From: Gordonibacter sp. An230 | GTDB lineage: Bacteria > Actinomycetota > Coriobacteriia > Coriobacteriales > Eggerthellaceae | Direction of reading: 5' to 3' | Length of the DNA: 64,000 nucleotides | NCBI RefSeq assembly: GCF_002159915.1 | Contig: NZ_NFJP01000001.1 | Coordinates: forward strand, 1 to 64,000 | The notes under the pieces: generated by a model | Databases searched by the model: none | What the model saw: the letters and a program-made list of their open reading frames with translations, nothing else | Told to the model about the DNA's origin: nothing | Shown here: positions 26,708 through 34,872 of the stretch, piece after piece | Position numbering within the stretch: position 1 is the stretch's first letter | How the letters are laid out: every line of letters starts with the position of its first letter | Position numbers and translations under genes: made by a program

Positions 26708-27352
26708 ATGCACGCAGAGCAGTATTTCGGATCGTATGCCCGCTTCGATACGAAATCGAAGAAGGATGCGGCCTCTCTGCTCAGTGCCGACAATCTGGTC
26801 GGCGACGCATTCGACATCGTGTTCCTTTCCGAAGAAGGTTCTTCGACCGCATGGTTGAAGAACCGTTTCGGCAATTTAGCCGGGTTTTTCGATGCCGAAT
26901 TCTCTCGTAAGCTTCGCATTTTGTCTGCGCGCGGCTGGATTCTCAAAGCGTTCCTGTCCTTCGTCGCTTTCACCGATAGCCCCGAACCAGGCCACTATTG
27001 GGGAGAAGCTGCGGTGATATGCTACGACCCCTCGCTAAATAAGCCTTTCTCGCACTTTGAGAGCGCCCTCAGCCAACGTCTTGCAAACGGCGTGCGACCC
27101 GACATCGCACTAGGAGAACAAGGGGTTGAGCACATTGTTCGAACCGATGGAACCTGGCAGCCAAAATCTACGCTTCCTTTCCCAGAGAAAACAGCGGGAA
27201 CAGTCATCCTGAAAAGCCGTCGCAAATTATCTGAGAGTCTTATCGAACAAGGTCGAAAAGGAAACAAAGGATGTTACCTTGTCAGCTGGGTATTTCTACT
27301 CGCTCTCGTGGCTGTCGTTCTGTTCACCTTCAAGACCTGCGGCGTGTTCTAA
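26708..27352 (+). CDS. Hypothetical protein with C-terminal membrane anchor
   Basis: A 214-residue protein without a domain I recognise. It starts at ATG 26708 behind a consensus AGGAGG. The body is soluble-looking, with repeated aromatic and charged segments (for example GHYWGEAAVICYDPSLNKPF), and the C terminus is one hydrophobic helix (YLVSWVFLLALVAVVLFTF), so it is a tail-anchored protein facing the cytoplasm. It is divergent from the exonuclease-helicase and convergent with ddl across a parS palindrome. Function unknown. Confidence 0.7.
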   Translation: MHAEQYFGSYARFDTKSKKDAASLLSADNLVGDAFDIVFLSEEGSSTAWLKNRFGNLAGFFDAEFSRKLRILSARGWILKAFLSFVAFTDSPEPGHYWGEAAVICYDPSLNKPFSHFESALSQRLANGVRPDIALGEQGVEHIVRTDGTWQPKSTLPFPEKTAGTVILKSRRKLSESLIEQGRKGNKGCYLVSWVFLLALVAVVLFTFKTCGVF

Positions 27353-27371
27353 AGTCTCATTGCTCTCGGAA

Positions 27372-27387
27372 TGTTTCACGTGAAACA
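27372..27387. promoter_or_regulatory. parS site at the centre of a 36-bp perfect palindrome
   Basis: Perfect TGTTTCACGTGAAACA with 10-base perfect arms on each side (27362-27397). It lies between the convergent ends of the tail-anchored protein gene and ddl, where a bidirectional terminator would be expected. Confidence 0.92.
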
Positions 27388-27403
27388 TTCCGAGAGCCCG
27401 CAC

Positions 27404-28330
27404 TCACTTCTCAAGCGCATAGCACACAAGCTTCGTGCATAGATCAGAAAACGAAATGCCCGCTGCACGAGCAGCATCGGGCAAAAGAGACGTTTCCGTC
27501 ATGCCAGGAATAGTGTTCGTCTCGAGAATCCAACAAGATCCATCGCTTTCCAAAATGAAATCAGAGCGAGACACTCCGCTGCACGATAGAGCACGATGGG
27601 CACGTACGGCAAGTTCTTGGACAAAGGATGTTGTCGTGTCAGGCAGCGGTGCAGGACAGATATGTTGAGATCCGCCAGGAGCGTATTTGGACTCGTAATC
27701 ATAGAAATCATTCTTAGCAACAATCTCTATAATCGGCAAAGCGGTGAGCTCCCTATTACCGATAACCGCAACCGTCAGCTCTCTGCCCTGTATATAGCGC
27801 TCTACTAGCACCTCATCATCAATCTCGAAAACGCCTTGTATAGCATTCTCAATCGCTTCAGCGCCTTCAACGATGTTAACACCCAGAGCGCTTCCTTCGG
27901 TAGCAGGCTTCACAACGCATCGAGGGCCAAGTTCGTTAGCCAAAGTCTCTGCATTATATTCGTCCTGAGCATGCAAGGTCACCGAAGGAGGTGTGGGAAT
28001 ACCTTCCTCGTGATAAAAACGCTTGGATTTTGACTTATCCATAGCCAATGCGCTCGCCCATACGCCTGAGCCGATATAAGGAAGCCCAATAGTTTCCAAC
28101 AAACCCTGCACGGTGCCGTCTTCCCCATATTTGCCATGCAGACAAAGGAAAGCGACATCGAACGGTCCTTCAATGAGCAGCTTGAGATCTTCCTTATCCG
28201 ATGGATCGAGAACCGTGACATCGTATCCAGCTTTAACAAGGGCTTTCCGTGCGCCTTCTCCCGATGCAAGCGACACTTCGCGCTCCCCACTTTTACCTCC
28301 TGCGAGCAACGCCACTCGACATCTAGCCAT
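27404..28330 (-). CDS. ddl: D-alanine--D-alanine ligase
   Basis: A 308-residue ATP-grasp enzyme that makes the D-Ala-D-Ala dipeptide for peptidoglycan. Motifs: LAGGKSGEREVSLASG at the N terminus, CLHGKYGEDGTVQGLLE, VVKPATEGSALGV, ERYIQGRELTVAVIG, FYDYESKY and LETNTIPGMTETSLLP. The tyrosine in FYDYESKY sits at the position seen in D-Ala-D-Ala rather than D-Ala-D-Lac ligases. ATG 28330 has AGAAGG upstream; an in-frame ATG five codons earlier is possible. The gene is divergent from rlmN and a parS site lies between the two promoters. Confidence 0.95.
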   Translation of the reverse strand: MARCRVALLAGGKSGEREVSLASGEGARKALVKAGYDVTVLDPSDKEDLKLLIEGPFDVAFLCLHGKYGEDGTVQGLLETIGLPYIGSGVWASALAMDKSKSKRFYHEEGIPTPPSVTLHAQDEYNAETLANELGPRCVVKPATEGSALGVNIVEGAEAIENAIQGVFEIDDEVLVERYIQGRELTVAVIGNRELTALPIIEIVAKNDFYDYESKYAPGGSQHICPAPLPDTTTSFVQELAVRAHRALSCSGVSRSDFILESDGSCWILETNTIPGMTETSLLPDAARAAGISFSDLCTKLVCYALEK

Positions 28331-28397
28331 GTACCCTTCTTTCATCAACATCGATATGATCGTCAGCAGTATACCAGCCACTATGAACCCTGCAGAA

Positions 28398-28413
28398 TGT
28401 TTCACGTGAAACA
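28398..28413. promoter_or_regulatory. parS site in the ddl/rlmN divergent promoter region
   Basis: Perfect TGTTTCACGTGAAACA. It ends two bases before the rlmN -10 box, so ParB bound here would cover the -35 region. Confidence 0.92.
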
Positions 28414-28415
28414 TG

Positions 28416-28421
28416 TATAAT
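28416..28421 (+). promoter_or_regulatory. -10 box for rlmN, implying a leaderless or near-leaderless mRNA
   Basis: TATAAT ends six bases before ATG 28428. Transcription from it would begin at or next to the start codon, and no ribosome binding site is visible. Confidence 0.55.
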
Positions 28422-28427
28422 GGCCGC

Positions 28428-29462
28428 ATGGATAAGCCAATTAAATCATATAGTCTAGATGGACTCTCAGACGTAATGGAGTTGCTCGGCCAGCCTTCAT
28501 TTAGAGCCAAGCAGCTAGCCCAGTGGCTTTACGTGCACCATGTGAATTCGTACGAGAATATGACCAACCTGCCTGTCTCCTTACGCGAAAGCCTCTCTGA
28601 GCGTTTCCCGTTGCATCCAGCAACTTTGGCTGAGCGGAGAATCTCGCACGATGGAACACGCAAGTATATCGTCGAATTCCATGACGGGGCATGCGTCGAG
28701 GCAGTCGCCATTCCGTCGAAGATAGACAATCGATTGACCATATGCTTTTCCACTCAAGTTGGTTGTTCAATGCAGTGCGCCTTTTGCGCCACAGGAAAAG
28801 CTGGATTCGAGAGGAATCTCCTTCCGGGCGAAATCGTCGATCAGGTGATGCTCGCTCAAGAAGATATGGGACAACGCGTGACCAATCTTGTGGGAATGGG
28901 ACAAGGAGAACCCTTTCTGAATTACGAGAACGTGCTCTCCGCGCTTCGTATTCTGAACTATTCTAAAGGAATAGCCATTGGAGCGCGTCATATAAGCATC
29001 TCAACCTGCGGGTTACTTGACGGCATCGAGCGCTTTTCTCACGAACCCGAGCAATTTACACTTGCTGTCTCGCTCCACGCTGCTCGTCAGGCCACGCGTG
29101 ACTTGCTCATGCCTCGCATGGCCACCAATCAATTACCTGATTTGCAACGTGCTTTACGGAGATACACCCAGAAGACGAACCGTCGCGTCACCTTAGAATA
29201 CATCATGATACAAGACGTGAACGACACTGAAGATGATCTTGAGGCACTTCAGGCGTTTTGTTCCGATTTGCTATGCCATATAAACCTTATACCTATCAAC
29301 GTTTTAGAAGACTCCTCGTTTCGACCAAGCGAACCTCGTATCATGAGGCGTTGGATTGAGTCCATCCAATCTTGCGGCAAGGAAATCACGGTACGTAACT
29401 CACGAGGTGCAGACATCGAAGGCGCATGCGGTCAACTCAAACGTACAAAATGTTTCACGTGA
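28428..29462 (+). CDS. rlmN: Dual-specificity 23S rRNA/tRNA adenine-C2 methyltransferase
   Basis: A 344-residue radical-SAM enzyme that methylates A2503 of 23S rRNA and A37 of some tRNAs. The radical-SAM cysteines are in CSMQCAFC, the SAM region is NLVGMGQGEPF, and the mechanistic C-terminal cysteine is in the DIEGACGQL stretch, which is intact. ATG 28428 is preferred over ATG 28413 because the TATAAT promoter overlaps the latter. The last codons and the stop are formed by a parS site, so the protein ends KCFT. Confidence 0.95.
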   Translation: MDKPIKSYSLDGLSDVMELLGQPSFRAKQLAQWLYVHHVNSYENMTNLPVSLRESLSERFPLHPATLAERRISHDGTRKYIVEFHDGACVEAVAIPSKIDNRLTICFSTQVGCSMQCAFCATGKAGFERNLLPGEIVDQVMLAQEDMGQRVTNLVGMGQGEPFLNYENVLSALRILNYSKGIAIGARHISISTCGLLDGIERFSHEPEQFTLAVSLHAARQATRDLLMPRMATNQLPDLQRALRRYTQKTNRRVTLEYIMIQDVNDTEDDLEALQAFCSDLLCHINLIPINVLEDSSFRPSEPRIMRRWIESIQSCGKEITVRNSRGADIEGACGQLKRTKCFT

Positions 29463-29466
29463 AACA
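29451..29466. promoter_or_regulatory. parS site overlapping the rlmN stop codon
   Basis: Perfect TGTTTCACGTGAAACA. Its bases 1-12 are the last three rlmN codons (Cys-Phe-Thr) and the TGA stop. Confidence 0.92.
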
Positions 29467-29494
29467 TCTATCTCAGCATATTAACAGTCCCCTG

Positions 29495-29510
29495 TGTTTC
29501 ACGTGAAACA
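29495..29510. promoter_or_regulatory. parS site at the centre of a 34-bp palindrome
   Basis: Perfect TGTTTCACGTGAAACA with 9-base perfect arms (29486-29519), between the convergent ends of rlmN and parB. Confidence 0.92.
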
Positions 29511-29590
29511 CAGGGGACTCGCTTTCTCTACAATGTTCAAACCTTACAACGCTCTTCCTTTTATAGCGCCTAAATTCTAAGTAGGATGAT

Positions 29591-29606
29591 TGTTTCACAT
29601 GAAACA
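29591..29606. promoter_or_regulatory. parS-like site with CACATG core in a long inverted repeat
   Basis: TGTTTCACATGAAACA, one base from consensus, flanked by 11-base perfect arms (29580-29617). It lies in the rlmN-parB gap. Confidence 0.75.
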
Positions 29607-29672
29607 ATCATCCTACTATGCTTTTGAAACTCATCGCCCTTTTTCACCATGATGATGCTTCACTTGAGACGA

Positions 29673-29688
29673 TGTTTCACGTGAAACA
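29673..29688. promoter_or_regulatory. parS site abutting the parB stop codon
   Basis: Perfect TGTTTCACGTGAAACA ending on the base before the parB stop codon (29689-29691). A degenerate copy, TGCTTCACTTGAGACG, lies just before it at 29656-29671. Confidence 0.92.
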
Positions 29689-30720
29689 TTACGATGCAGC
29701 AGCAATCAACTCTTCGAACAAGCGCTCCAAATCCTTTTCATCCTTGAACTCAATTTCTATCTTGTTCTTACCCTGAACGGATTTGACCTTCACGTTCGTT
29801 CCAAGAACATCCCTTAAAGCACGAGCGACCGTTTTGAATGTTTTCGGAAGAGGCTCCTTCTTCTTCGGAGAATCGTCTCGCTTTCCAGAAAGCAACCTAG
29901 CAATTGCCTCAGCTTCACGAACCGTCAGCCTCTGCTCTACAAGCTTCTCCGTAAGTTTCTGTCGCCCTGCACTTGTGGGGATAGAAAGGATGGCTCTCGC
30001 ATGTCCAGCGGTAATTTTCTCTTCGAATAGAAGTTGCTGCGCTTCCTCAGGAAGTTCGAGAAGCCGAAGCGCGTTCGCCACGGTGGAGCGGCCTTTCGAC
30101 ATCGCCTGAGCAACCTGCGACTGAGTGAGATTGCGCCGCTCCATCATGCGACGATACCCATATGCCTCTTCGATGGGATTAAGATCGGAACGTTGAACGT
30201 TCTCGACAAGAGCAAGCTCCAGCGCTTTATCGTCATCCGCTTCCTTAATTCGAACAGGCACGGTGGAAAGCCCCACTATCTTACATGCTTGCCAACGGCG
30301 TTCTCCGGCAATGATCTGGTATTCTTGCGAACCCACGGGACGTACGAGTATAGGTTGAAGCAAACCGTCCTTTTCAATGGACGCCGCCAATTCTTCCAAT
30401 TCTTCGCGTTTGAAGTTCGTTCTCGGCTGATCCGGATTCGGAGAGACGGAATCAATAGGAACTTCGTCAGTGCGACGCTGCGTTACGCTCTTGATGGTAA
30501 CGCGATCCTCGTCTTCCACAACCGACTCTTCTGCAGACTCCTCAACGAATTCCTCAACCGGTTTTTCGCTCGGCCTTTCCTGATGTATGGCCCCTTCCGA
30601 CTCCTCTTGCTGAACAAGAACCCTCTGAGGAGCGGTTTCAAGAGGAACAGCCTCTTCATATGCCCCTCCCAGCAATGAATTCAATCCTCGGCCGAGGCCG
30701 CTCCTATTCGCTTTAGCCAC
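29689..30720 (-). CDS. parB: Chromosome-partitioning protein ParB (CTP-dependent DNA clamp)
   Basis: A 343-residue ParB/Spo0J. The N-terminal domain has the sequence around IPIDSVSPNPDQPRTNF and the CTP-binding box IIAGERRWQA. The central helix-turn-helix (LTQSQVAQAMSKGRSTVANA) reads parS, and the C-terminal dimer domain ends the protein. The N-terminal RSGLGRGLNSLLGG is the usual ParA-interacting peptide. It starts at GTG 30720, overlapping the parA stop by eight bases. The abundance of TGTTTCACGTGAAACA around it fits its role in loading at parS and spreading to organise the origin region. Confidence 0.97.
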   Translation of the reverse strand: MAKANRSGLGRGLNSLLGGAYEEAVPLETAPQRVLVQQEESEGAIHQERPSEKPVEEFVEESAEESVVEDEDRVTIKSVTQRRTDEVPIDSVSPNPDQPRTNFKREELEELAASIEKDGLLQPILVRPVGSQEYQIIAGERRWQACKIVGLSTVPVRIKEADDDKALELALVENVQRSDLNPIEEAYGYRRMMERRNLTQSQVAQAMSKGRSTVANALRLLELPEEAQQLLFEEKITAGHARAILSIPTSAGRQKLTEKLVEQRLTVREAEAIARLLSGKRDDSPKKKEPLPKTFKTVARALRDVLGTNVKVKSVQGKNKIEIEFKDEKDLERLFEELIAAAS

Positions 30721-31681
30721 GCTGCACCACTTCCTTCGCCAGATTCATGTAGGATTGAGCCCCTTTTCCCGTAGGATCATACTGGGTGATAGGCTGCCCG
30801 AAGCTAGGAGCTTCAGACAGCTTGACCGTACGGGGTATAAGTGTAGAAAAGACTATCTTCCCAAAATACCCTCGAACTTCCTCCACCACTTGTTTCGAAA
30901 GAGTTGTGCGGCCGTCGTACATGGTCAACAACACTCCAAAGATATCCAATGTCGGATTAAGGCGACTTTTGACACGCTTCATCGAATCGAGAAGTTTTGT
31001 CACACCTTCCAAGGCATAGAACTCACATTGAATAGGAATGAGCAATTTGTCTGCCGCCACAAGTGCATTCACCGTGAGCAGTCCGAGCGAAGGAGGACAA
31101 TCAATGAACACATAATCATATTTCCCCCGAAGGCTACCTACTGCGTCCTTCAAGCGATTCTCACGAGCCATTTCAGAAACAAGCTCAACCTCTGCTCCAG
31201 CTAGATTAATGGTTGCAGGAACCAAATCAAGCCCTTCGCACACATCAGGGATAATAACCTCTTCTATAGGAACGTCGTTGAGTATTACATCGTATACGCA
31301 GTTCTTAACCTGGCTTTTCTCTATTCCAAGCCCACTTGAAGAATTCCCTTGAGGATCAAGATCCACGAGGAGAACTTGCTTTCCAATTTCCCCTAAAGCC
31401 GCAGATAAATTGATAGCCGTCGTCGATTTGCCAACACCGCCTTTTTGGTTGATGATGGCAACCACCTTCGTTTGACCTACTACATGGGTAACAGGTGCTT
31501 TATCTTTGAATGATTTGATAGGCTTCGACTCGAGATCATTCTCGATAACAGACGGACGCGCCTCTCGTTCAACAACTTCAACAGTCTCAATGTCGATTCC
31601 ATCCTCGACATTTCGATCTTGTTCCCGTATGACAGTCTCGGCTGGCTTTCTGTCTCGTTTGAGACTATCGAATAGCCCCAC
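30713..31681 (-). CDS. parA: Chromosome-partitioning ATPase ParA (Soj)
   Basis: A 322-residue deviant Walker ATPase: INQKGGVGKSTTAINLSAAL, LLVDLDPQGNSSSGLG and FIDCPPSLGLLTVNAL. It forms ATP-dependent dimers on DNA and moves ParB-parS complexes. There is an N-terminal extension of about 65 residues before the ATPase, rich in Glu and Val, which is longer than in Soj. GTG 31681 is preferred as start because AAAGGGGG stands five bases upstream; ATG 31705 is the alternative. A TATACT -10 box precedes it and a parS covers the position of the -35 box. Confidence 0.96.
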   Translation of the reverse strand: MGLFDSLKRDRKPAETVIREQDRNVEDGIDIETVEVVEREARPSVIENDLESKPIKSFKDKAPVTHVVGQTKVVAIINQKGGVGKSTTAINLSAALGEIGKQVLLVDLDPQGNSSSGLGIEKSQVKNCVYDVILNDVPIEEVIIPDVCEGLDLVPATINLAGAEVELVSEMARENRLKDAVGSLRGKYDYVFIDCPPSLGLLTVNALVAADKLLIPIQCEFYALEGVTKLLDSMKRVKSRLNPTLDIFGVLLTMYDGRTTLSKQVVEEVRGYFGKIVFSTLIPRTVKLSEAPSFGQPITQYDPTGKGAQSYMNLAKEVVQRG

Positions 31682-31723
31682 GGGGACCCCCTTTCTAAAC
31701 GACATAACAGTATACCCTGTTTA

Positions 31724-31739
31724 TGTTTCACGTGAAACA
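31724..31739. promoter_or_regulatory. parS site overlapping the parAB promoter
   Basis: Perfect TGTTTCACGTGAAACA. Measured 17 bases from the TATACT -10 box of parA, the -35 position falls inside this site, which would allow ParB to regulate its own operon. Confidence 0.9.
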
Positions 31740-31763
31740 GTTTGCACTATCGTCGGAAAAGAA

Positions 31764-31779
31764 TGTTTCACGTGAAACA
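31764..31779. promoter_or_regulatory. parS site in a 32-bp palindrome
   Basis: Perfect TGTTTCACGTGAAACA with 8-base perfect arms (31756-31787), 24 bases from the preceding parS site, upstream of parA. Confidence 0.92.
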
Positions 31780-31919
31780 TTCTTTTCGGTTGCGTGATGG
31801 AACCACGTTCACTCTGTGTTGCAATCGCAGAAGAATCGTAGCGGTCCCACATGGGGTATCCGTCAACAATCTGCCAGCTCTCGTCGGTAGTATATAACGA
31901 GAGGAAAAAGGAGGACCCA

Positions 31920-32327
31920 ATGAACCAAGCAAGAAGGCAATTACTTGCCCAAAGGGCAGAAAATATGCGCAAACAAATGACTTCCGCTGAAAAAATGCTC
32001 TGGTTCAGATTTTTAAGAGAATACCATATATCCTTTGTTCCTCAAAAAGTCATAGGCGATTTTATTGTCGATTTCTACTGTCGACGTGTTCGTCTTTCAA
32101 TCGAGATTGATGGAGAGAGTCATTATCGTAAAATTCAACAGCAATACGATCAAGCAAGAACGTTGTATCTCGAAACGCTTGAAATCAAAGAACTTCGCTT
32201 CACTAATAATGAAATATACGAAAGCTTCGAAGGCGTATGCGAGGTTATACATGACGAAGTGGAAAAACGACGTACCGACACCCATAACCGAGCAGAAGCT
32301 TTTGCAGCACTCACTCGTAAGCGGTAA
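31920..32327 (+). CDS. DUF559 (Vsr-like) endonuclease-domain protein
   Basis: A 135-residue protein of the DUF559 family, which has the PD-(D/E)xK nuclease fold related to Vsr. Visible features are AEKMLWFRFLREYHI near the N terminus, the core GDFIVDFYCRRVRLSIEIDG with the acidic D and ExD residues, and ELRFTNNEI toward the end. ATG 31920 follows AAAAAGGAGG, and TATATAAC could serve as -10 box. It is an isolated rightward gene inside the otherwise leftward par-rsmG block, bounded by parS sites on both sides. Members often sit near mobile or repair genes; the biological role is unknown. Confidence 0.82.
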   Translation: MNQARRQLLAQRAENMRKQMTSAEKMLWFRFLREYHISFVPQKVIGDFIVDFYCRRVRLSIEIDGESHYRKIQQQYDQARTLYLETLEIKELRFTNNEIYESFEGVCEVIHDEVEKRRTDTHNRAEAFAALTRKR

Positions 32328-32333
32328 CGTGAA

Positions 32334-32349
32334 TGTTTCACGTGAAACA
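32334..32349. promoter_or_regulatory. parS site between convergent genes
   Basis: Perfect TGTTTCACGTGAAACA with 4-base symmetric arms, between the ends of the DUF559 gene and rsmG. Confidence 0.92.
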
Positions 32350-32360
32350 TTCATCTCTAT

Positions 32361-32376
32361 TGTTTCACGTGAAACA
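32361..32376. promoter_or_regulatory. parS site next to the rsmG stop
   Basis: Perfect TGTTTCACGTGAAACA, 11 bases from the preceding copy. The pair forms a tandem site. Confidence 0.92.
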
Positions 32377-32378
32377 AC

Positions 32379-33020
32379 TTAAAGCGGCTTTTTCTGAGCC
32401 ATTCCGGTTCTGCGAGGCAAAAGAATAGAAGGGTCGCCCACTCGTTCGAACGCAATTATCCGACGAGCACGCTCGCCAAGACTAGCGTTACGATCAGAAA
32501 CAAGCCTCATGCCAAGCTTCCCGCACAGAACGAGAGCATGCTCAAGTTCGTTATCATCAACTCGTGCCTTATAGCACACTAAGCGTCCATTTCTCTGAAG
32601 CAATGGACATGCCAACTCCATAAGAACCGACAGTTTGGCTAATGCGCGAGCAGTCACAACTGCAAACTCATACGGTCTCTCACGCGCGAGATCTTCAATA
32701 CGACCTGTGTAAGTGGAAACGTGCGACAGTCCTAGCTCTTCTATGAACCCATCTAAAATCGCAGTCTTCTTTCCAACAGAGTCCACTAAAAGCGTTTCTC
32801 TGCCAGTCTCCACAGCAAGGGGTATGCCAGGATAGCCCGCACCGGTTCCTATATCAGCATAAAGACCAGCAGGAGCATCTTCAATCTCCGGAAGCCCTAC
32901 AAGAGAGTCTTCAACATGAAGAAGCATACCTTCCTCTATACTCGCAATACGCGTGATATTCGTGGTTTTGTTTGCCTCTATCACTAGTTCGAGATGACGG
33001 CGTAGCATATCTTCATGCAT
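32379..33020 (-). CDS. rsmG: 16S rRNA (guanine-527-N7) methyltransferase
   Basis: A 213-residue class I methyltransferase (GidB). The SAM loop is YADIGTGAGYPGIPLAV, and the helix before it carries NKTTNITRI, typical of RsmG. It modifies G527 of 16S rRNA, and loss of it gives low-level streptomycin resistance in other bacteria. ATG 33020 follows GAAGGGGG; a start nine codons upstream is less likely. It belongs to the leftward origin block between khpB and parA, a conserved neighbourhood. Confidence 0.94.
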   Translation of the reverse strand: MHEDMLRRHLELVIEANKTTNITRIASIEEGMLLHVEDSLVGLPEIEDAPAGLYADIGTGAGYPGIPLAVETGRETLLVDSVGKKTAILDGFIEELGLSHVSTYTGRIEDLARERPYEFAVVTARALAKLSVLMELACPLLQRNGRLVCYKARVDDNELEHALVLCGKLGMRLVSDRNASLGERARRIIAFERVGDPSILLPRRTGMAQKKPL

Positions 33021-33061
33021 AGTTCCCCCTTCAATCGCAATAGGCACTTAGTATAGGGGAT

Positions 33062-33077
33062 TGTTTCACGTGAAACA
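33062..33077. promoter_or_regulatory. parS site upstream of rsmG
   Basis: Perfect TGTTTCACGTGAAACA in the khpB-rsmG spacer. Confidence 0.92.
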
Positions 33078-33135
33078 AAGCAATGGGAACAACCTGGAGA
33101 AGACATCGGTAACATCCGGATCTTCGGTTGAAGAT

Positions 33136-33151
33136 TGTTTCACGTGAAACA
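33136..33151. promoter_or_regulatory. parS site in the khpB-rsmG spacer
   Basis: Perfect TGTTTCACGTGAAACA with 4-base symmetric arms (33132-33155). Confidence 0.92.
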
Positions 33152-33210
33152 ATCTATCTTACAAACAAGACCATCCGGCGTTCATTGATCAGGCATGGAT
33201 AAAACCATAT

Positions 33211-33244
33211 AAAAAAGCCTCGCACTACGTGATGCGAGGCTTTC
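33211..33244 (-). terminator. Intrinsic terminator of the rpmH-khpB operon
   Basis: On the minus strand GAAAGCCTCGCATC and its complement form a stem followed by a run of six T. It stands 16 bases after the khpB stop. Confidence 0.88.
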
Positions 33245-33259
33245 AACCATGATGAAAGC

Positions 33260-33769
33260 TTAAAGCGGAAGAATCACCACATGACGGGCGCTTCCCTCAC
33301 CTTCAGACGCCGTTTCGACCCTTTCATCATCACGAAGAGCAATATGGATGATGCGTCTTTCATACGGAGTCATAGGGCGAAGTTTGACGCTGCGGTGCTG
33401 ATTGACCGCACGGTTTGCCGAAGAACGTGCGATGGATTCAAGCTTCTCACGCTGACGACCTTTGTACCCTTCAACATCTACTATAACTGGATACCGGAAA
33501 CCAATAGTGCGCACAGTGATAGCCGACACAAGGAATTGCAGGGCATCGAGAGTTTTTCCATGACGACCGATCAGCACCGCTAAATCGTTGCCAGTGATAT
33601 CGAGGATCAGTTCTCCCTCATCGCCCTCATACTCATCAATCGTTACTTCCCCCACATCGAAATACTTGAGGATGTCCTGCAAGGCGCTGATGGCAGTATC
33701 GGCAATGCGATCCAACTCCTCGTCAGTCAGTTCAACATCCTCTTCGTGCTCCATCAAATCATCGGCCAT
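33260..33769 (-). CDS. khpB: RNA-binding protein KhpB (Jag/SpoIIIJ-associated)
   Basis: A 169-residue protein with a KH domain carrying the GxxG loop (AVLIGRHGKTLDALQ) and a C-terminal R3H domain (SSANRAVNQHRSVKLRPMTPYERRIIH). It lacks the usual N-terminal Jag_N domain and has a short acidic stretch in its place. KhpB binds many RNAs and is linked to cell division and envelope control in Gram-positives. The start has AGAAGGAG upstream. It is the last gene of the block that begins at rpmH and is separated from yidC by a parS palindrome. Confidence 0.92.
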   Translation of the reverse strand: MADDLMEHEEDVELTDEELDRIADTAISALQDILKYFDVGEVTIDEYEGDEGELILDITGNDLAVLIGRHGKTLDALQFLVSAITVRTIGFRYPVIVDVEGYKGRQREKLESIARSSANRAVNQHRSVKLRPMTPYERRIIHIALRDDERVETASEGEGSARHVVILPL

Positions 33770-33804
33770 GGTCCAACTCCTTCTATCGATATGGAGGTAG
33801 CGAG

Positions 33805-33820
33805 TGTTTCACGTGAAACA
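33805..33820. promoter_or_regulatory. parS site at the centre of a 38-bp perfect palindrome
   Basis: Perfect TGTTTCACGTGAAACA with 11-base perfect arms (33794-33831). It lies between khpB and yidC and includes the yidC stop codon. Confidence 0.92.
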
Positions 33821-33824
33821 CTCG

Positions 33825-34595
33825 CTACCTCTTCTTCTTAGGACGAGGCTTCTTCACCTTGCGCGTCACATCAACTTCGATTGGCTTCACTTCGATGGCC
33901 TCTTCGGCCTCGGCATCTTTACGCTTCATAATACGCATGGACACCTGCTGCTGAGCGACACCCATCAAAGATGACGCACCCCAGAACAACAGCACACCTG
34001 CAGGTGACCCCCAACTAATCCACAACATGAACAAGCTCATAACACCCGACATTATGAGCGTCTGGTTGCGCTGCGGATTGTCTTTGTTGCCCAGCTGCAT
34101 GAGCACCATGGGCAAAAAAGTCGCGCCTGCAAACACAATCATCAACAACAAATAGGGAACAAATGTTCCAAAACCCTGGGATATAGCCTCGGAAGGACGC
34201 ATCACCAAACTCGGAACCAAGTTGTAGAACGAATACGTGGTTCCCTCCGTACGAGTGCCCATCTCGGAAAGCACCTGGTACAGCGCAAGAAAGATAGGCA
34301 TCTGCAGGAGCATGGGAAGGCAACCTGCCAATGGGTTGAATTTCACCTCGGCGTACAGCTTCTGCATTTCCTCTTGCTGCCGCATAGGATCGTCAGCATA
34401 CTTGCGCTGAATCTCCTGCAGGAGCGGTTGCACTTTTTGCATCTGGAACGACGACTTCGTCTGCTTGTGCATCAAGGGCGATACGATAACACGGAAAATA
34501 ACAGTCACGATGACGATGGCGAGTCCCCAGTCGCCGCAAAAACTATAGAAGAACTGGATAATATCGAATATCCAACCCTTAAAGACGTCCCACAT
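33825..34595 (-). CDS. yidC: Membrane protein insertase YidC (Oxa1 family, Gram-positive type)
   Basis: A 256-residue insertase without the large periplasmic domain of proteobacterial YidC and without a lipobox. Five hydrophobic segments are visible. The conserved arginine of the hydrophilic groove is in TVIFRVIVSPLM, and the cytoplasmic hairpin is MQKVQPLLQEIQRKYADDP. The basic C-terminal tail (VKKPRPKKKR) fits ribosome contact. ATG 34595 follows AAGGAAGG. It lies in the conserved rpmH-rnpA-yidD-yidC order. Confidence 0.95.
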   Translation of the reverse strand: MWDVFKGWIFDIIQFFYSFCGDWGLAIVIVTVIFRVIVSPLMHKQTKSSFQMQKVQPLLQEIQRKYADDPMRQQEEMQKLYAEVKFNPLAGCLPMLLQMPIFLALYQVLSEMGTRTEGTTYSFYNLVPSLVMRPSEAISQGFGTFVPYLLLMIVFAGATFLPMVLMQLGNKDNPQRNQTLIMSGVMSLFMLWISWGSPAGVLLFWGASSLMGVAQQQVSMRIMKRKDAEAEEAIEVKPIEVDVTRKVKKPRPKKKR

Positions 34596-34625
34596 GTATG
34601 TTGTTCCTTCCTTCTACATCACCCG

Positions 34626-34859
34626 TCATGGGACGGGATCGTAGCCGTGCGGTCCCCCGGGGCGACAGCGCAGAACGCGCCTTGCCGTAAGCTTGAACCC
34701 TTTCACGAAACCGTAGCGACGAAACGCCTCCAATCCGTATTCAGAGCACGTCGGTGTGAAGCGACAACAAGAGGGGAACAAAGGAGAGACGGCAGCCCTG
34801 TAGAAAGTTATGAGAAATACCGCAATCTTGCACGGTGCTTTCTTCAGAAACTCCTTCAT
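34626..34859 (-). CDS. yidD: Membrane insertion efficiency factor YidD
   Basis: A 77-residue protein with the hallmark FYRAAVSPLFPSCCRFTPTC, followed by SEYGLEAFRRYG and the terminal CRPGGPHGYDPVP. It helps YidC-dependent insertion. ATG 34859 is chosen, with GGGAG just upstream; TTG 34868 is an alternative. Confidence 0.93.
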   Translation of the reverse strand: MKEFLKKAPCKIAVFLITFYRAAVSPLFPSCCRFTPTCSEYGLEAFRRYGFVKGFKLTARRVLRCRPGGPHGYDPVP

Positions 34860-34872
34860 CGCTCCCAAATCC

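Noticed and set aside
16819-33820. Repeated palindromes resembling CRISPR repeats
   Set aside because: The repeat unit is the 16-bp ParB site at irregular distances (11 bases to many kb), often overlapping genes. There are no regular spacers and no cas genes.
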